From contig NZ_JACIEV010000002.1 of the NCBI RefSeq assembly GCF_014197105.1, positions 425,291-489,290 on the forward strand: DNA of 64,000 bases, in the 5' to 3' direction. The position numbers and the translations under genes are program-made. Origin of the DNA: Sphingomonas jinjuensis. Lineage in GTDB: Bacteria > Pseudomonadota > Alphaproteobacteria > Sphingomonadales > Sphingomonadaceae. The stretch's first letter is position 1. Each line of letters starts with the position of its first letter. Below, in pieces: positions 55,802 through 63,489 of this stretch. The notes below the pieces were generated by a model that was given only the letters and a program-made list of their open reading frames with translations, was not told where the DNA came from and searched no databases.

Positions 55802-56814
55802 TGCTGGTGGGTCGGTTTGCCACCTACGGCAATGAACGCGCAGCGCGGTATCGCAACGCACCGTCTGAGCTGGTGAGGGTCGTTGACGAGGTGCGGCGCA
55901 ATTTCGCCATCCCCGCCGTGGCGGAGAAGGCGGGTGTTCGACTTAAGGCGCGTGGTCGCGAATGGGTCGGGCTGTGCCCCTTCCACAATGAGCGCACTCC
56001 CTCTTTCACCGTCTACGACGAGGGCCGCAAATTCTGTTGCTTTGGTTGTCGAGCGTCTGGCGACGTCTTGGACTTCGTGCAGCAGGCTTATGGCGTGAAG
56101 CTGTTCGAGGCCATCGACATGCTCGACAGCGGGGCACTGGCGGAGCTGCGGCAACAGCTCCCGCCGCCGCGTCCCAAGCAAGATCTCCGGCCGGTCGCTG
56201 ATCGCATCGTCCGCGAGGCGGTGCCGATCGAGGGGACGCCTGCGGCTGCGTATCTGCGCAGCCGGGGTATCACTATGCCGCTGCCGCATACCCTGCGGTT
56301 CGCGCGCCTGGCGCCCCCCAAACAGCCGGAGGACAACGGGCTGTTGGCCGCGAATGGTTCGACTCCGCTGCCGTGCCTGGTGGCGGTGGTGACCGATCCG
56401 GCGGGCCAGCTCGTCGGTATTCAACGCACCTACCTAACCGAGGACGGGCGTAAGGCCGCGACGACAGACGGCAAGGTTAAGTACAGCCTGGGTAACCTGA
56501 TCGGCGGCGCGATCCAGCTTGGCCCGCCGGCCGAAACGATCGTCGTGACCGAGGGCCTGGAGGATGGGCTTTCCCTTGCGCAGTCGCTTGGCGAGAGCGT
56601 GTGGGTGGCAGCGGGTACGAAGATGCTGCCGCACATGCAATTCCCGGAGGTCACGCGCAGTGTCATCATTGGCGCCGATCGTGACGAGCCGGGAGAACGG
56701 GCGGCACAGGCGGCGGCTGAGGCATACCGGGGGCGCGGGCTGTCGGTGACAATCGCGCGGCCGGATGCGCCCTTTAAGGACTGGAACGATCAGCTTCGCG
56801 GGGTGGCGGCATGA
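55801..56814 (+). CDS. CHC2-zinc-finger/Toprim primase of the element
   Basis: 337 residues. An N-terminal DnaG-like zinc finger (Cys59, His62, Cys80, Cys83 in LCPFHNERTPSF and FCCFGCRASGD) and a C-terminal Toprim domain with IVVTEGLEDGLSLAQ and IIGADRDEPGERAA. This is half the size of DnaG, and the layout is usual for primases of phages and satellites. With the following DUF3987 protein it probably forms the element's own replication start module. It overlaps both neighbours. Confidence 0.9.
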   Translation: MLVGRFATYGNERAARYRNAPSELVRVVDEVRRNFAIPAVAEKAGVRLKARGREWVGLCPFHNERTPSFTVYDEGRKFCCFGCRASGDVLDFVQQAYGVKLFEAIDMLDSGALAELRQQLPPPRPKQDLRPVADRIVREAVPIEGTPAAAYLRSRGITMPLPHTLRFARLAPPKQPEDNGLLAANGSTPLPCLVAVVTDPAGQLVGIQRTYLTEDGRKAATTDGKVKYSLGNLIGGAIQLGPPAETIVVTEGLEDGLSLAQSLGESVWVAAGTKMLPHMQFPEVTRSVIIGADRDEPGERAAQAAAEAYRGRGLSVTIARPDAPFKDWNDQLRGVAA

Positions 56815-58319
56815 ACGCACAAGCTATCCGCGCGAGCTTCGCGCAGGCGGACGAAGCGGCGGGTTGGCCGATGCCCGACATGGGCATCCTGAACGCTGGC
56901 AGGGCGCCGCCGGTGGCGATGCCGGGCGACGTATTCGGCAATCTGTGGCCGCTGATCGAGGATTTGGCTGTTGGTGCCGGCTCCCCGGTCGATTACGTTG
57001 GTATTGGCGTGCTGGCGGTTGCCGCATCGCTGATCGGCGCCAAGCGTCGCATCCAGCCATTCAACTCCGACTGGTCCGAACCCTGCATCTTGTGGGTGGC
57101 GCCGGTAGGTGATCCGTCAGCCAACAAGTCACCGGCGATCGACGCCGCGACAAGCCCGCTGCGGAGCATGGAGCTTGACCATGCCGAGGATCACAAGCGG
57201 CAGATGGTCGATTACGAAACGCGCTTGGAGCGCGCGAAGGCCGAGCGTGACGAATGGAAGGGGCTGATAAAGACGGCGGCGAAGGAAGGCGGGGCGTCAC
57301 CTCAACGGCCTGAGGCGGCTGAGTTGCCGGAGCCGCCACAGCGTACGCGTCTGCTGGTGCAGGATGCCACGCCTGAAGCGATGGGCGACATCCTCGCTGG
57401 CAACCCTAACGGCACGCTGCATCTTCGCGACGAGTTGGCGGCATGGCTGATGAGCTTCGAGCGATACTCGCCGGGTGGGCGGGAATTTTGGCTAGAGGCG
57501 TACGGCGGACGTCCTCACGTCATCGATCGCAAAAACATGGGCGGCAAATCGCTGACCATTCCGTTCAATGGCGTGTCCGTCCTTGGTGGCATCCAGCCGG
57601 AAAAGATGGCCGACTGTCTGCTGCAAACCGCGGATGACGGCCTTGTGGCTCGTTTCCTATGGGCGTGGCCTGATCCCGTGCCGTATCGCCGGCCGCGCGC
57701 TGTTGCCGATCGCAGCCGATTGGAGCGGGTCTATCGTCGTCTTGCGTCCATCCAGACTGCAAGGGACTTTGGAGGGCGGGATATTGCGGTGGTTCTGCCG
57801 CTTGCCCCGCAAGCAGCCGACATCTTCGAAAACTGGATAGGCGAGAATCAGCAGCGCACGCGCGATGCCTCGGGGCTCTACAAGGGCTTCCTTGGCAAGC
57901 TCCGCGGCACGGCACTTCGGATGGCTCTTGTCGTCGAATATCTCGCCTGGGCGGACGGGAATGGCCCCGAGCCTAGCGACGTGACGGTCAAATCGCTGGC
58001 AGCGGCACTGACGTTCCTGGAGGATTATGCCAGCCCCACGGCGCTGCGCGTGTTCGGAGACGCTGCGTTGCCCCTGGCTGACCGCAATGCGGCGGTGCTG
58101 GCGCGCTACATCGTCAAGCAAGGCAAGCAGGAGGTGAATGGGCGCGACGTCTACAAGAGCTATGGCCTGCCAACGCTTAAGACGCCTGAGGCGGCGAACG
58201 ACGCGGTAAAGGTGCTTGTTGAAGCCGACTGGCTGCAAGAGGCGCCCTCCCGACAGGGGGGCAGCGCCGGCCGCACCAAAAGAGACTTCAAGGTCAATCC
58301 CTTGGTGCATCGTGGCTGA
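56811..58319 (+). CDS. DUF3987 family protein, helicase/ATPase-like
   Basis: 502 residues. The region APVGDPSANKSPAIDAATSP is the modified Walker A of DUF3987 proteins, followed by LLVQDATPEAMGDILAGNPN, LHLRDELAAWL and LGGIQPEKM. Members lie beside Toprim primases in mobile elements and are thought to act as replicative ATPases or helicases. It starts inside the primase stop (ATGA), and its own stop overlaps the next GTG. Confidence 0.88.
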   Translation: MNAQAIRASFAQADEAAGWPMPDMGILNAGRAPPVAMPGDVFGNLWPLIEDLAVGAGSPVDYVGIGVLAVAASLIGAKRRIQPFNSDWSEPCILWVAPVGDPSANKSPAIDAATSPLRSMELDHAEDHKRQMVDYETRLERAKAERDEWKGLIKTAAKEGGASPQRPEAAELPEPPQRTRLLVQDATPEAMGDILAGNPNGTLHLRDELAAWLMSFERYSPGGREFWLEAYGGRPHVIDRKNMGGKSLTIPFNGVSVLGGIQPEKMADCLLQTADDGLVARFLWAWPDPVPYRRPRAVADRSRLERVYRRLASIQTARDFGGRDIAVVLPLAPQAADIFENWIGENQQRTRDASGLYKGFLGKLRGTALRMALVVEYLAWADGNGPEPSDVTVKSLAAALTFLEDYASPTALRVFGDAALPLADRNAAVLARYIVKQGKQEVNGRDVYKSYGLPTLKTPEAANDAVKVLVEADWLQEAPSRQGGSAGRTKRDFKVNPLVHRG

Positions 58320-58764
58320 CTGGCGGGAGATGGCAGCGGCGGCGCTGGCCTCGCCATCCGCACCGCTAGACGATCGGCCGCGGCGGCGTCCCGACCTTCC
58401 CGAAGAATTGGCGTTGGGGCTAGTACGCTTGGCCGATCGGCGCCCGCCACGCATCGAGAAGCCATCCGCCTGGGGTGTGGTCATAGGCGATGCGGATTAT
58501 CTGGCTCAGTCGGGCTGGGCGGCGAAGGCCCTGGCGCTGGGTTGGCCGCCTCACGACCTATTCGGCGTTGGGCCGGAGAGCAGCGATCAATTCGAGAGCT
58601 TGGCTGTCTGGCTGAGCGGGCGCAAGGTCGCGGCGATGGGGGAATGGAAGGCGCGCACGACCTGTGGCGCCATGTTCTACCGCGATGAATATGGGCGCCC
58701 GAAAACCCCTAAATTCCCGCCGGTCTTCCTTTGGGATTGGGGGCGTGGGAAGCGTAGCCGGTAG
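58312..58764 (+). CDS. Unknown protein, last gene of the element operon
   Basis: About 150 residues. The most likely start is a GTG at 58312 that overlaps the previous stop (GTGGCTGA), the pattern used elsewhere in this operon; an ATG at 58330 is an alternative. The C-terminal half resembles small phage-associated proteins: WGVVIGDADYLAQSGWAAKA, GWPPHDLFGVG, FYRDEYGRPKT and WDWGRGKRSR. Probably cytoplasmic; function unknown. The stop is followed at once by 9-bp tandem repeats. Confidence 0.75.
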   Translation: MADWREMAAAALASPSAPLDDRPRRRPDLPEELALGLVRLADRRPPRIEKPSAWGVVIGDADYLAQSGWAAKALALGWPPHDLFGVGPESSDQFESLAVWLSGRKVAAMGEWKARTTCGAMFYRDEYGRPKTPKFPPVFLWDWGRGKRSR

Positions 58765-59132
58765 AGCTATTGTCCCTATTGTCCCTATTGTCTGGGGTCG
58801 CGGCGTCTCGATCAGCGGCCCTCGCGATCTGGGTTTCGACAGCAGTACGCGCGCGCGTGCGCAGGAAAGAAAAAGAGAAAGTCCTATCTCTCTCTCCTGC
58901 AGGAGGGTGAGGGGGCAGGATGGCCCGGACAATAGCGACAATAGCGACAATAGGTCGGCTGGCGGGGACCTTAGAAAACCTGAGATTGGAGTTTCGCTCG
59001 CCATCGCGCGCGCGTGTGAGGCCGATCCGATCAGCTAAATGCAGGGCGGTTACAGGGCCTGTGTCCCACTTGGGCGAATTACGGGAGCAGTACGCCCGCG
59101 CGCGAGAGATAACTAGGTCGTGAACCTATAAA
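58765..59132. other. Non-coding stretch of the accessory element
   Basis: Holds the inverted 9-bp arrays, three CG-alternating elements (58846, 59003, 59091) and a polypurine/polypyrimidine patch near 58865-58915. No gene is supported on either strand. Confidence 0.65.
58767..58953. repeat. Inverted pair of 9-bp tandem repeat arrays
   Basis: CTATTGTCC occurs three times head to tail at 58767-58793 (last copy one mismatch). Its reverse complement occurs three times at 58927-58953 (first copy exact, the next two CGACAATAG). The arms are 133 bp apart. Nothing coding can be supported between them, but a short hairpin (CTCCTGCAGGAG) lies near 58910. Candidate iterons, replication origin or long RNA hairpin. 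Confidence 0.75.
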
Positions 59133-59390
59133 TCAGCGAAGCTGAGCATTCGTCTCGTTTGCGACGCGGAGCATCATGTCATAGAGGTGGCCATCACCGA
59201 TCCCGTAAGCGTCCAAGCTGCGGACGATCCCGAAGTAGGGGCGGTCCTCACCCTGCTCAATCTGTGCGAGCAGCTTGGTGAAAACCGGCACATAGCCGTC
59301 CTTCACGCTTTTCCGCCATCCTGCCTGCCGCTCGTCATCCGATAGCGGTTGTCTTAGAATGGCGATGATCTGCTCGACGGTTTCCTTCAT
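59133..59390 (-). CDS. Small unknown protein
   Basis: 85 residues with an amino-acid pattern unlike a chance frame: KETVEQIIAILRQPLSDDER, GYVPVFTKLLAQIEQGEDRP and GIVRSLDAYGIGDGHLYDMM. It appears to be an all-helical soluble protein. It is on the strand opposite to the operon. The IS5-type insertion begins within a few bases upstream of its start and may have cut its promoter. Confidence 0.65.
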   Translation of the reverse strand: MKETVEQIIAILRQPLSDDERQAGWRKSVKDGYVPVFTKLLAQIEQGEDRPYFGIVRSLDAYGIGDGHLYDMMLRVANETNAQLR

Positions 59391-59399
59391 CCTGTGAGG

Positions 59400-60245
59400 C
59401 TACTTGTGCTGAAAGGCGCGTGCAATGCAGGTGGCTCTTCCGCTTGGGTCCGACTTCTGATTCAGCGTCGGCATGAGCCGATACGACTTAACCGACTTCG
59501 AGTGGCGCGTGATCGAGCCGCTGCTGCCCAACAAGCCGCGAGGTGTGCCGCGCGTCGATGACCGGCGCGTGCTGAACGGCATCTTCTGGGTGCTGCGATC
59601 CGGCGCGCCATGGCGCGACCTGCCCGAGCGCTACGGCCCGCGTACCACCTGCTACAACCGCTTCGTGCGATGGCGGAAGGCAGGCGTATGGGACCGGCTT
59701 ATGGATGCCATCACCGCCGCCCACGACGGCGACATCCAGATGATCGACAGCACTTCCGTTCGCGCCCACCAGCAGGCCGCGACGGCAAAAAAGGGGGTGC
59801 GGATCACTGTCTGGGTCGATCACGCGGCGGGCTCACGACCAAGATCCACGTCGTCGTCGACGCGCAGGGGCTCCCGATCCGGCTCTGCCTGACCGCCGGA
59901 CAGATGCACGATGGTCAGATCGCCGATACGTTGCTCGACCATCTTGCCCCGCGCACCATCGTGTTGGCGGACAAGGCCTACGATGCTGACCGCATCCGCG
60001 AGCTGATCCAGGATCAAGGTGCCACGCCCAACATCCCGCCCAAGAGCAACCGTAAGTGGAAGCCCTGCTTCAGCAAACGCCTCTACCGCGAGCGCAACCT
60101 CATCGAACGGTTCTTCTCCAAGCTGAAGCACTTCCGCCGCGTCGCCACCCGCTACGACAAGCTCGCCGCCAACTTCCTCGCCATGGTCCAGCTCGCCTCA
60201 ATGCGGCTGTGGCTCCGTGCTTATGAGTCTACGGCCTAATTATAG
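59400..60245 (+). mobile_element. IS5-family (IS427-like group) insertion sequence
   Basis: A single transposase gene in two overlapping frames fills most of the element. The limits are approximate: no convincing terminal inverted repeats or target duplication could be read, and only short AGGC words near both ends agree. It interrupts a region carrying CG-alternating repeats on both sides, so it probably inserted there after the repeats were in place. Confidence 0.75.
59473..60239 (+). CDS. IS5-family transposase, programmed -1 frameshift
   Basis: The first frame (from ATG 59473, MSRYDLTDFEWRVIEPLLPN) carries the DUF4096-type N-terminal domain and the first catalytic Asp (IQMIDSTSVRAH). At 59787-59793 the heptamer A-AAA-AAG, a classical -1 slippery site, shifts into the frame that encodes SRGGLTTKIHVVVDAQGLPI, the second Asp (VLADKAYDADRI) and the Glu (ERNLIERFFSKLK). 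Fused product about 255 residues. In the zero frame a short product ends at 59892. A DDE transposase that is apparently intact if frameshifting occurs. Confidence 0.88.
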
Positions 60246-60563
60246 CCCCCTGCCCCCCGCGCCGGACAGATACGCGCGCACGCGCGAGAATAAGCTACGT
60301 ACAGCGGCCTTGGCCAAAATGTGACCAGTACGCGCGCGGGCGCGTAAGGAGATATATCTAGCAGTGCCGCGAGGGCATTCCGCACGCATCGCGCGCGCGC
60401 GAGCCTGGTAAAACCTGACATCGCCGGTGCCGTTTGAATAACCGCGGGAAACCAGCTGCCGAGTTTTCGGAAGGTACACGCGCGCGCGAGATATATATTT
60501 ATAGAGGCGGTCCCGCCCGGAAAAATACCGGCGTTTACCGGGCGGCTGGGTTATGATGCGGGC
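60246..60563. other. Non-coding stretch with CG-alternating elements
   Basis: Four of the seven CG-alternating elements lie here (60271, 60329, 60388, 60475), two of them running into ATATAT tracts. No gene is supported. The promoter of the following nuclease gene should be in the last part. Confidence 0.6.
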
Positions 60564-60946
60564 ATGCCGATCGACGCCATCCCGCCCTTCGTCTGCGAGG
60601 TCGTGCACGTCCACGACGGTGACGGCCCGCTGTGGTGCCGATCTTGGCAGCGCATCCGCATCGCCGGCATTCAGGCGCCCGACTTCACTAGCGCTGAACC
60701 CTGTCGCCAGCATCGCCGGGGCTATACCTGCGACGATCGCGCTGCCAAGCGAAGCCGCGGATCATGGTGGGGCTGACACTGCGCCGCCGCCTGGTCTGTC
60801 AGCCTGTTGCTCGTAGCTATTCGCGTGTGGTGGCTCGCTGCACCATGCCGGATGGCCGGTCGCTGAGCTGTGCGGCCATCGCCAGCGGGGCGGCTGTGCG
60901 GTGGGATCGGTATTGGCGCCGTTATAGAATGGGTGAGTGCCGCTGA
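60564..60946 (+). pseudogene. Staphylococcal-nuclease-like protein, frameshifted
   Basis: The first frame (60564-60776) gives EVVHVHDGDGPLWC, QRIRIAGIQAPDF and a Cys/His-rich piece, the start of a thermonuclease-like domain. The rest of the domain is in another frame (to 60946): LTLRRRLVCQPVARSYSRVV, ARCTMPDGRSLSCAAIASG and AVRWDRYWRRY. The shift lies near 60740-60765. A one-base insertion or deletion has probably inactivated the gene; a sequencing error is possible. Confidence 0.75.
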
Positions 60947-61089
60947 TCGAGGCACTACAGCCGCATTCCCGTTTTGGGACTTGGCAGTGCCCTACCTCAT
61001 CTAGGGGAGGCGACCCTCGATCGACGGTGCTAATTGGCGGGTAGATTGCTTGGCCGCGGGGGCGCGAAGCATCTGCCGGGGGAAGACGC

Positions 61090-62073
61090 ATGATGTTGGG
61101 ATCGCGACGCGCTTACTTAATTGCTGGTGCATGTGTCGCAATGAGCGCTGCCCCTGCGGTCGCACAGGTTGGCCGCTTTGGATCAGCCCAAAATTCGACG
61201 TATCGGAGTTGCCAAGGGGCAACCGCCAACGAACTTTGCATTGCGAACGCTGATGGATCCGGCAATGCCTCAGCCATTCTGCAGCAGGTCTATGGTGGGG
61301 GCTTGGGGCAGTTCGGATCTGCGAACCTTGAGATCGACCGCGCTGGCACGGTCAATGACGCCTACGCGCGCAGCACAGTCAGCCAAGGCACCCTGCTGCT
61401 GCCGCAGATTAGCGGCGCAACGCTTGCCGGCTCTGATGATCGTATGAACATCAATGCGTTTGGCTTTCAATCCTACACATGGACCGGACAAACAGCATCG
61501 CTGTTCTCGCTCGCTGGCAATCTGCATATCGTCGATAGCGGCAGACAAGATCAGATCATTGAGCAGCGTGCCGGCGATTGGGCCAGGGTCGGCGGCGCAA
61601 GAGCTGAGTCATACGTGGCAGTTTGGGATCCATCGATTCTCGCTGGTTTCACGACCGCTCAGGACCTTATCGACAACTTGCTTTTCGCCGCATGTGGGCA
61701 AGCTGGAGTGCTGGGTGTCGGCCGGCAAAACATCACGCTACGCGGCGGTGAATTCTCATCGTCTGTCGCCACCACGGAGTGTTCGGAAGGATCGCTCATC
61801 GTACAGCCAGGCCAAGAAGTCCTTGCTGTGAGCGGTCTCCGTCTGCCCACGAACCGCGGCGGGTTTGTCGACGCCACGCACACGTTCACAACGGTCCTCG
61901 ATCCAAGCTTGTCACAGCAGACGCGCGACGCACTGGCCAGCGGGTTGGTCGCTGCCGTCGAGGTGCCTGCCGTTCCAGAACCCGCCACTTGGGCTATGCT
62001 GGTGGTAGGTTTTGGTTTGATGGCTGGTGCCGCCCGCTATCGCCGCCGCAGCTTAAAGGTGTCGCTCGCCTAA
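61090..62073 (+). CDS. Exported protein with PEPxxWA-CTERM sorting signal
   Basis: 327 residues: signal peptide (LIAGACVAMSAAPAVAQ), a Gly/Ser/Asn-rich mature part probably beta-structured, and the C-terminal signal VPEPATWAMLVVGFGLMAGA followed by a basic end (RYRRRS). Such proteins are processed by an exosortase and go to the outer surface or extracellular matrix. Three cysteines lie in the mature part. GGGGGAAG precedes the ATG. A terminator follows. Confidence 0.88.
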   Translation: MMLGSRRAYLIAGACVAMSAAPAVAQVGRFGSAQNSTYRSCQGATANELCIANADGSGNASAILQQVYGGGLGQFGSANLEIDRAGTVNDAYARSTVSQGTLLLPQISGATLAGSDDRMNINAFGFQSYTWTGQTASLFSLAGNLHIVDSGRQDQIIEQRAGDWARVGGARAESYVAVWDPSILAGFTTAQDLIDNLLFAACGQAGVLGVGRQNITLRGGEFSSSVATTECSEGSLIVQPGQEVLAVSGLRLPTNRGGFVDATHTFTTVLDPSLSQQTRDALASGLVAAVEVPAVPEPATWAMLVVGFGLMAGAARYRRRSLKVSLA

Positions 62074-62094
62074 CCTCCCCGGTGGCGCAGCGCG

Positions 62095-62130
62095 AGAGCC
62101 GTCAGTCGAAAGGCTGGCGGCTCTTCTCAT
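62095..62130 (+). terminator. Rho-independent terminator
   Basis: AGAGCCGTCAG pairs with CTGGCGGCTCT (one G-T pair) around an eight-base loop, followed by TCTTCTC. It lies 22 bp behind the first PEPxxWA gene. Confidence 0.7.
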
Positions 62131-62148
62131 GCGGGCCGGGTAAAGCCC

Positions 62149-62337
62149 CTACATCGGCTTAGCGCCGGCCGTACCACACTTCGCGAATTTGCCCTTGGCG
62201 TCCTTGCAGCGAACCACTTTCGCAGCGGCGGTCGGGCACTTCACGAACTTGCCAGTCTTCGGGTCTTTGCAGGGCGCGGCGAACGCCGGGGCCGTCATCA
62301 GTGCTGCTGCGGCAAAGCCGGTAAGGAGGAGCTTCAT
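62149..62337 (-). CDS. Small secreted protein with two CKDxKxKFxKC repeats
   Basis: 62 residues: a signal peptide (LLLTGFAAAALMTAPAFAA) and a mature peptide of about 42 residues with two related units, CKDPKTGKFVKC and CKDAKGKFAKC, separated by PTAAAKVVR. Highly basic, four cysteines. GGAG precedes the ATG at 62337. Function unknown; similar short Lys/Cys peptides occur in other sphingomonads as far as I recall. Confidence 0.75.
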   Translation of the reverse strand: MKLLLTGFAAAALMTAPAFAAPCKDPKTGKFVKCPTAAAKVVRCKDAKGKFAKCGTAGAKPM

Positions 62338-62523
62338 GGGTGTCTCCGCTTGCGATCGGCACCGCGCCGATTCGGCCACGGGATACTGCATCCGTCACGA
62401 CCTGATGGCCACTCTCGTTTGGTCCGCTGCCGTATCGAAGGAAGCGCGCTAGCGACGGCATCTAGGCTGGCTGGTAAACCTCTGATACCCGACGTTATCC
62501 GGGGAATTGATGAGGGGTATTGC

Positions 62524-63159
62524 ATGCGTTTGATCGTTGCTGCGGTCGTCGCCAGTGCGTTGAGCGGCACTTCTGCCGTTGCCGCACCGGTCGTGGGCCA
62601 GATCTCTTTGGGCGGCTATGCACAGTCGGTCGGCAGCGCCGGTATGGGAGGGGCAACGGGGATCTCGTTTGCCAACGCTTCCGGATTGTCGGTCACCGGC
62701 ACCTCTGGGTCGATCTCGAGCTTCGGCGCGGGCAGCGGCTCATTCTCAGCCCTCGGGGCATGCAGTTCGCAAAGCTCTGGGTGCGGTACGATCAAGGACA
62801 TAGCCAGCCTTTCGACGCCGGCCGCTATCTCTAGTTTTTTGACGCTGACGGGCACGCCAGCATTCTCTTTCGACCTCTCCGGTCTGAGCATGGTTTCGCG
62901 ATCCCAAGACGCTTCTGGCGGATCACTCTCCTTCACGGCTGACGGCACCATCAACCTGGCAGGCTTTGATCAAACGCCAGGCCAATTCTTCTTCACGGCA
63001 CAGGGAAACAACATCGTCAGCTACTCGGCGACCGTTATAGCTCGTGCAGCTCCGGCGATCCCTGAGCCCGCTACGTGGGCGATGATGCTGGTCGGTTTCA
63101 GCATGGTCGGCATCGTGGCGCGCCGTCGCATTACGGCCACGAAGGTCACATTCGCCTAA
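62524..63159 (+). CDS. Second exported protein with PEPxxWA-CTERM sorting signal
   Basis: 211 residues: signal peptide (LIVAAVVASALSGTSAVAA), a Ser/Gly-rich mature part (SIGSFGAGSGSF-like, actual SISSFGAGSGSFSALG) and the C-terminal signal IPEPATWAMMLVGFSMVGIV plus basic tail. Same export class as the protein at 61090-62073 but unrelated in the middle. GAGGGG precedes the ATG at 62524. A strong terminator lies 27 bp behind. Confidence 0.88.
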   Translation: MRLIVAAVVASALSGTSAVAAPVVGQISLGGYAQSVGSAGMGGATGISFANASGLSVTGTSGSISSFGAGSGSFSALGACSSQSSGCGTIKDIASLSTPAAISSFLTLTGTPAFSFDLSGLSMVSRSQDASGGSLSFTADGTINLAGFDQTPGQFFFTAQGNNIVSYSATVIARAAPAIPEPATWAMMLVGFSMVGIVARRRITATKVTFA

Positions 63160-63186
63160 TTCAATCCCAGTCTTAGGCGTGCGTGA

Positions 63187-63216
63187 GGCCGTCCGGATCA
63201 TCCGGGCGGCCTTTGT
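63187..63216 (+). terminator. Rho-independent terminator
   Basis: GGCCGTCCGGA pairs with TCCGGGCGGCC (one T-G pair) around a three-base loop, followed by TTTGTTGT. It ends the second PEPxxWA gene. Confidence 0.82.
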
Positions 63217-63489
63217 TGTGTCTGCGGCCACGGCGAGTGAAATTTTCAACCTGAGGCGCATCTGATGAGGCTTGAAAGCACGTTCGGCGTGTTTTCCGAT
63301 CGATCGGCCGACGTTCAGTCGCGGCGCAGTGGCTGCATTGCTAGATCCACCTCGCCTAGCTCCCATAGGCGGACATGGAAAGCCGCCGGTCCAACGAGGC
63401 CGGCGGCTCACTTCTCAGCGATCGCTTCCAAACGGTTTGCGACGAGCAACGGCTGCAGAGCGCTAGGTCGGCTAAGCCGTGTGACGACA
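63217..63489. other. Intergenic stretch before the IS3-type element
   Basis: No gene can be supported on either strand; the short open frames here have no ribosome binding site or recognisable content. It may be host or element DNA flanking the insertion. Confidence 0.55.

Larger units (their letters stand above)
58846..60503. repeat. Seven dispersed CG-alternating elements
   Basis: Copies start near 58846, 59003, 59091, 60271, 60329, 60388 and 60475. The consensus is TA(C)GCGCGCGCG(A/T)GAGATA: a TAC or ATC lead, 10-14 bases of alternating CG, then GAGA or an AT-rich tail, in some copies ATATAT. All lie in non-coding DNA on both sides of the IS5 element. Alternating CG tracts of this length can adopt Z-form. 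Confidence 0.7.

Noticed and set aside
58664..59038. 124-residue frame covering the 9-bp arrays
   Set aside because: It overlaps the last operon gene out of frame, has no ribosome binding site, and the arrays would encode only short dipeptide-like repeats.
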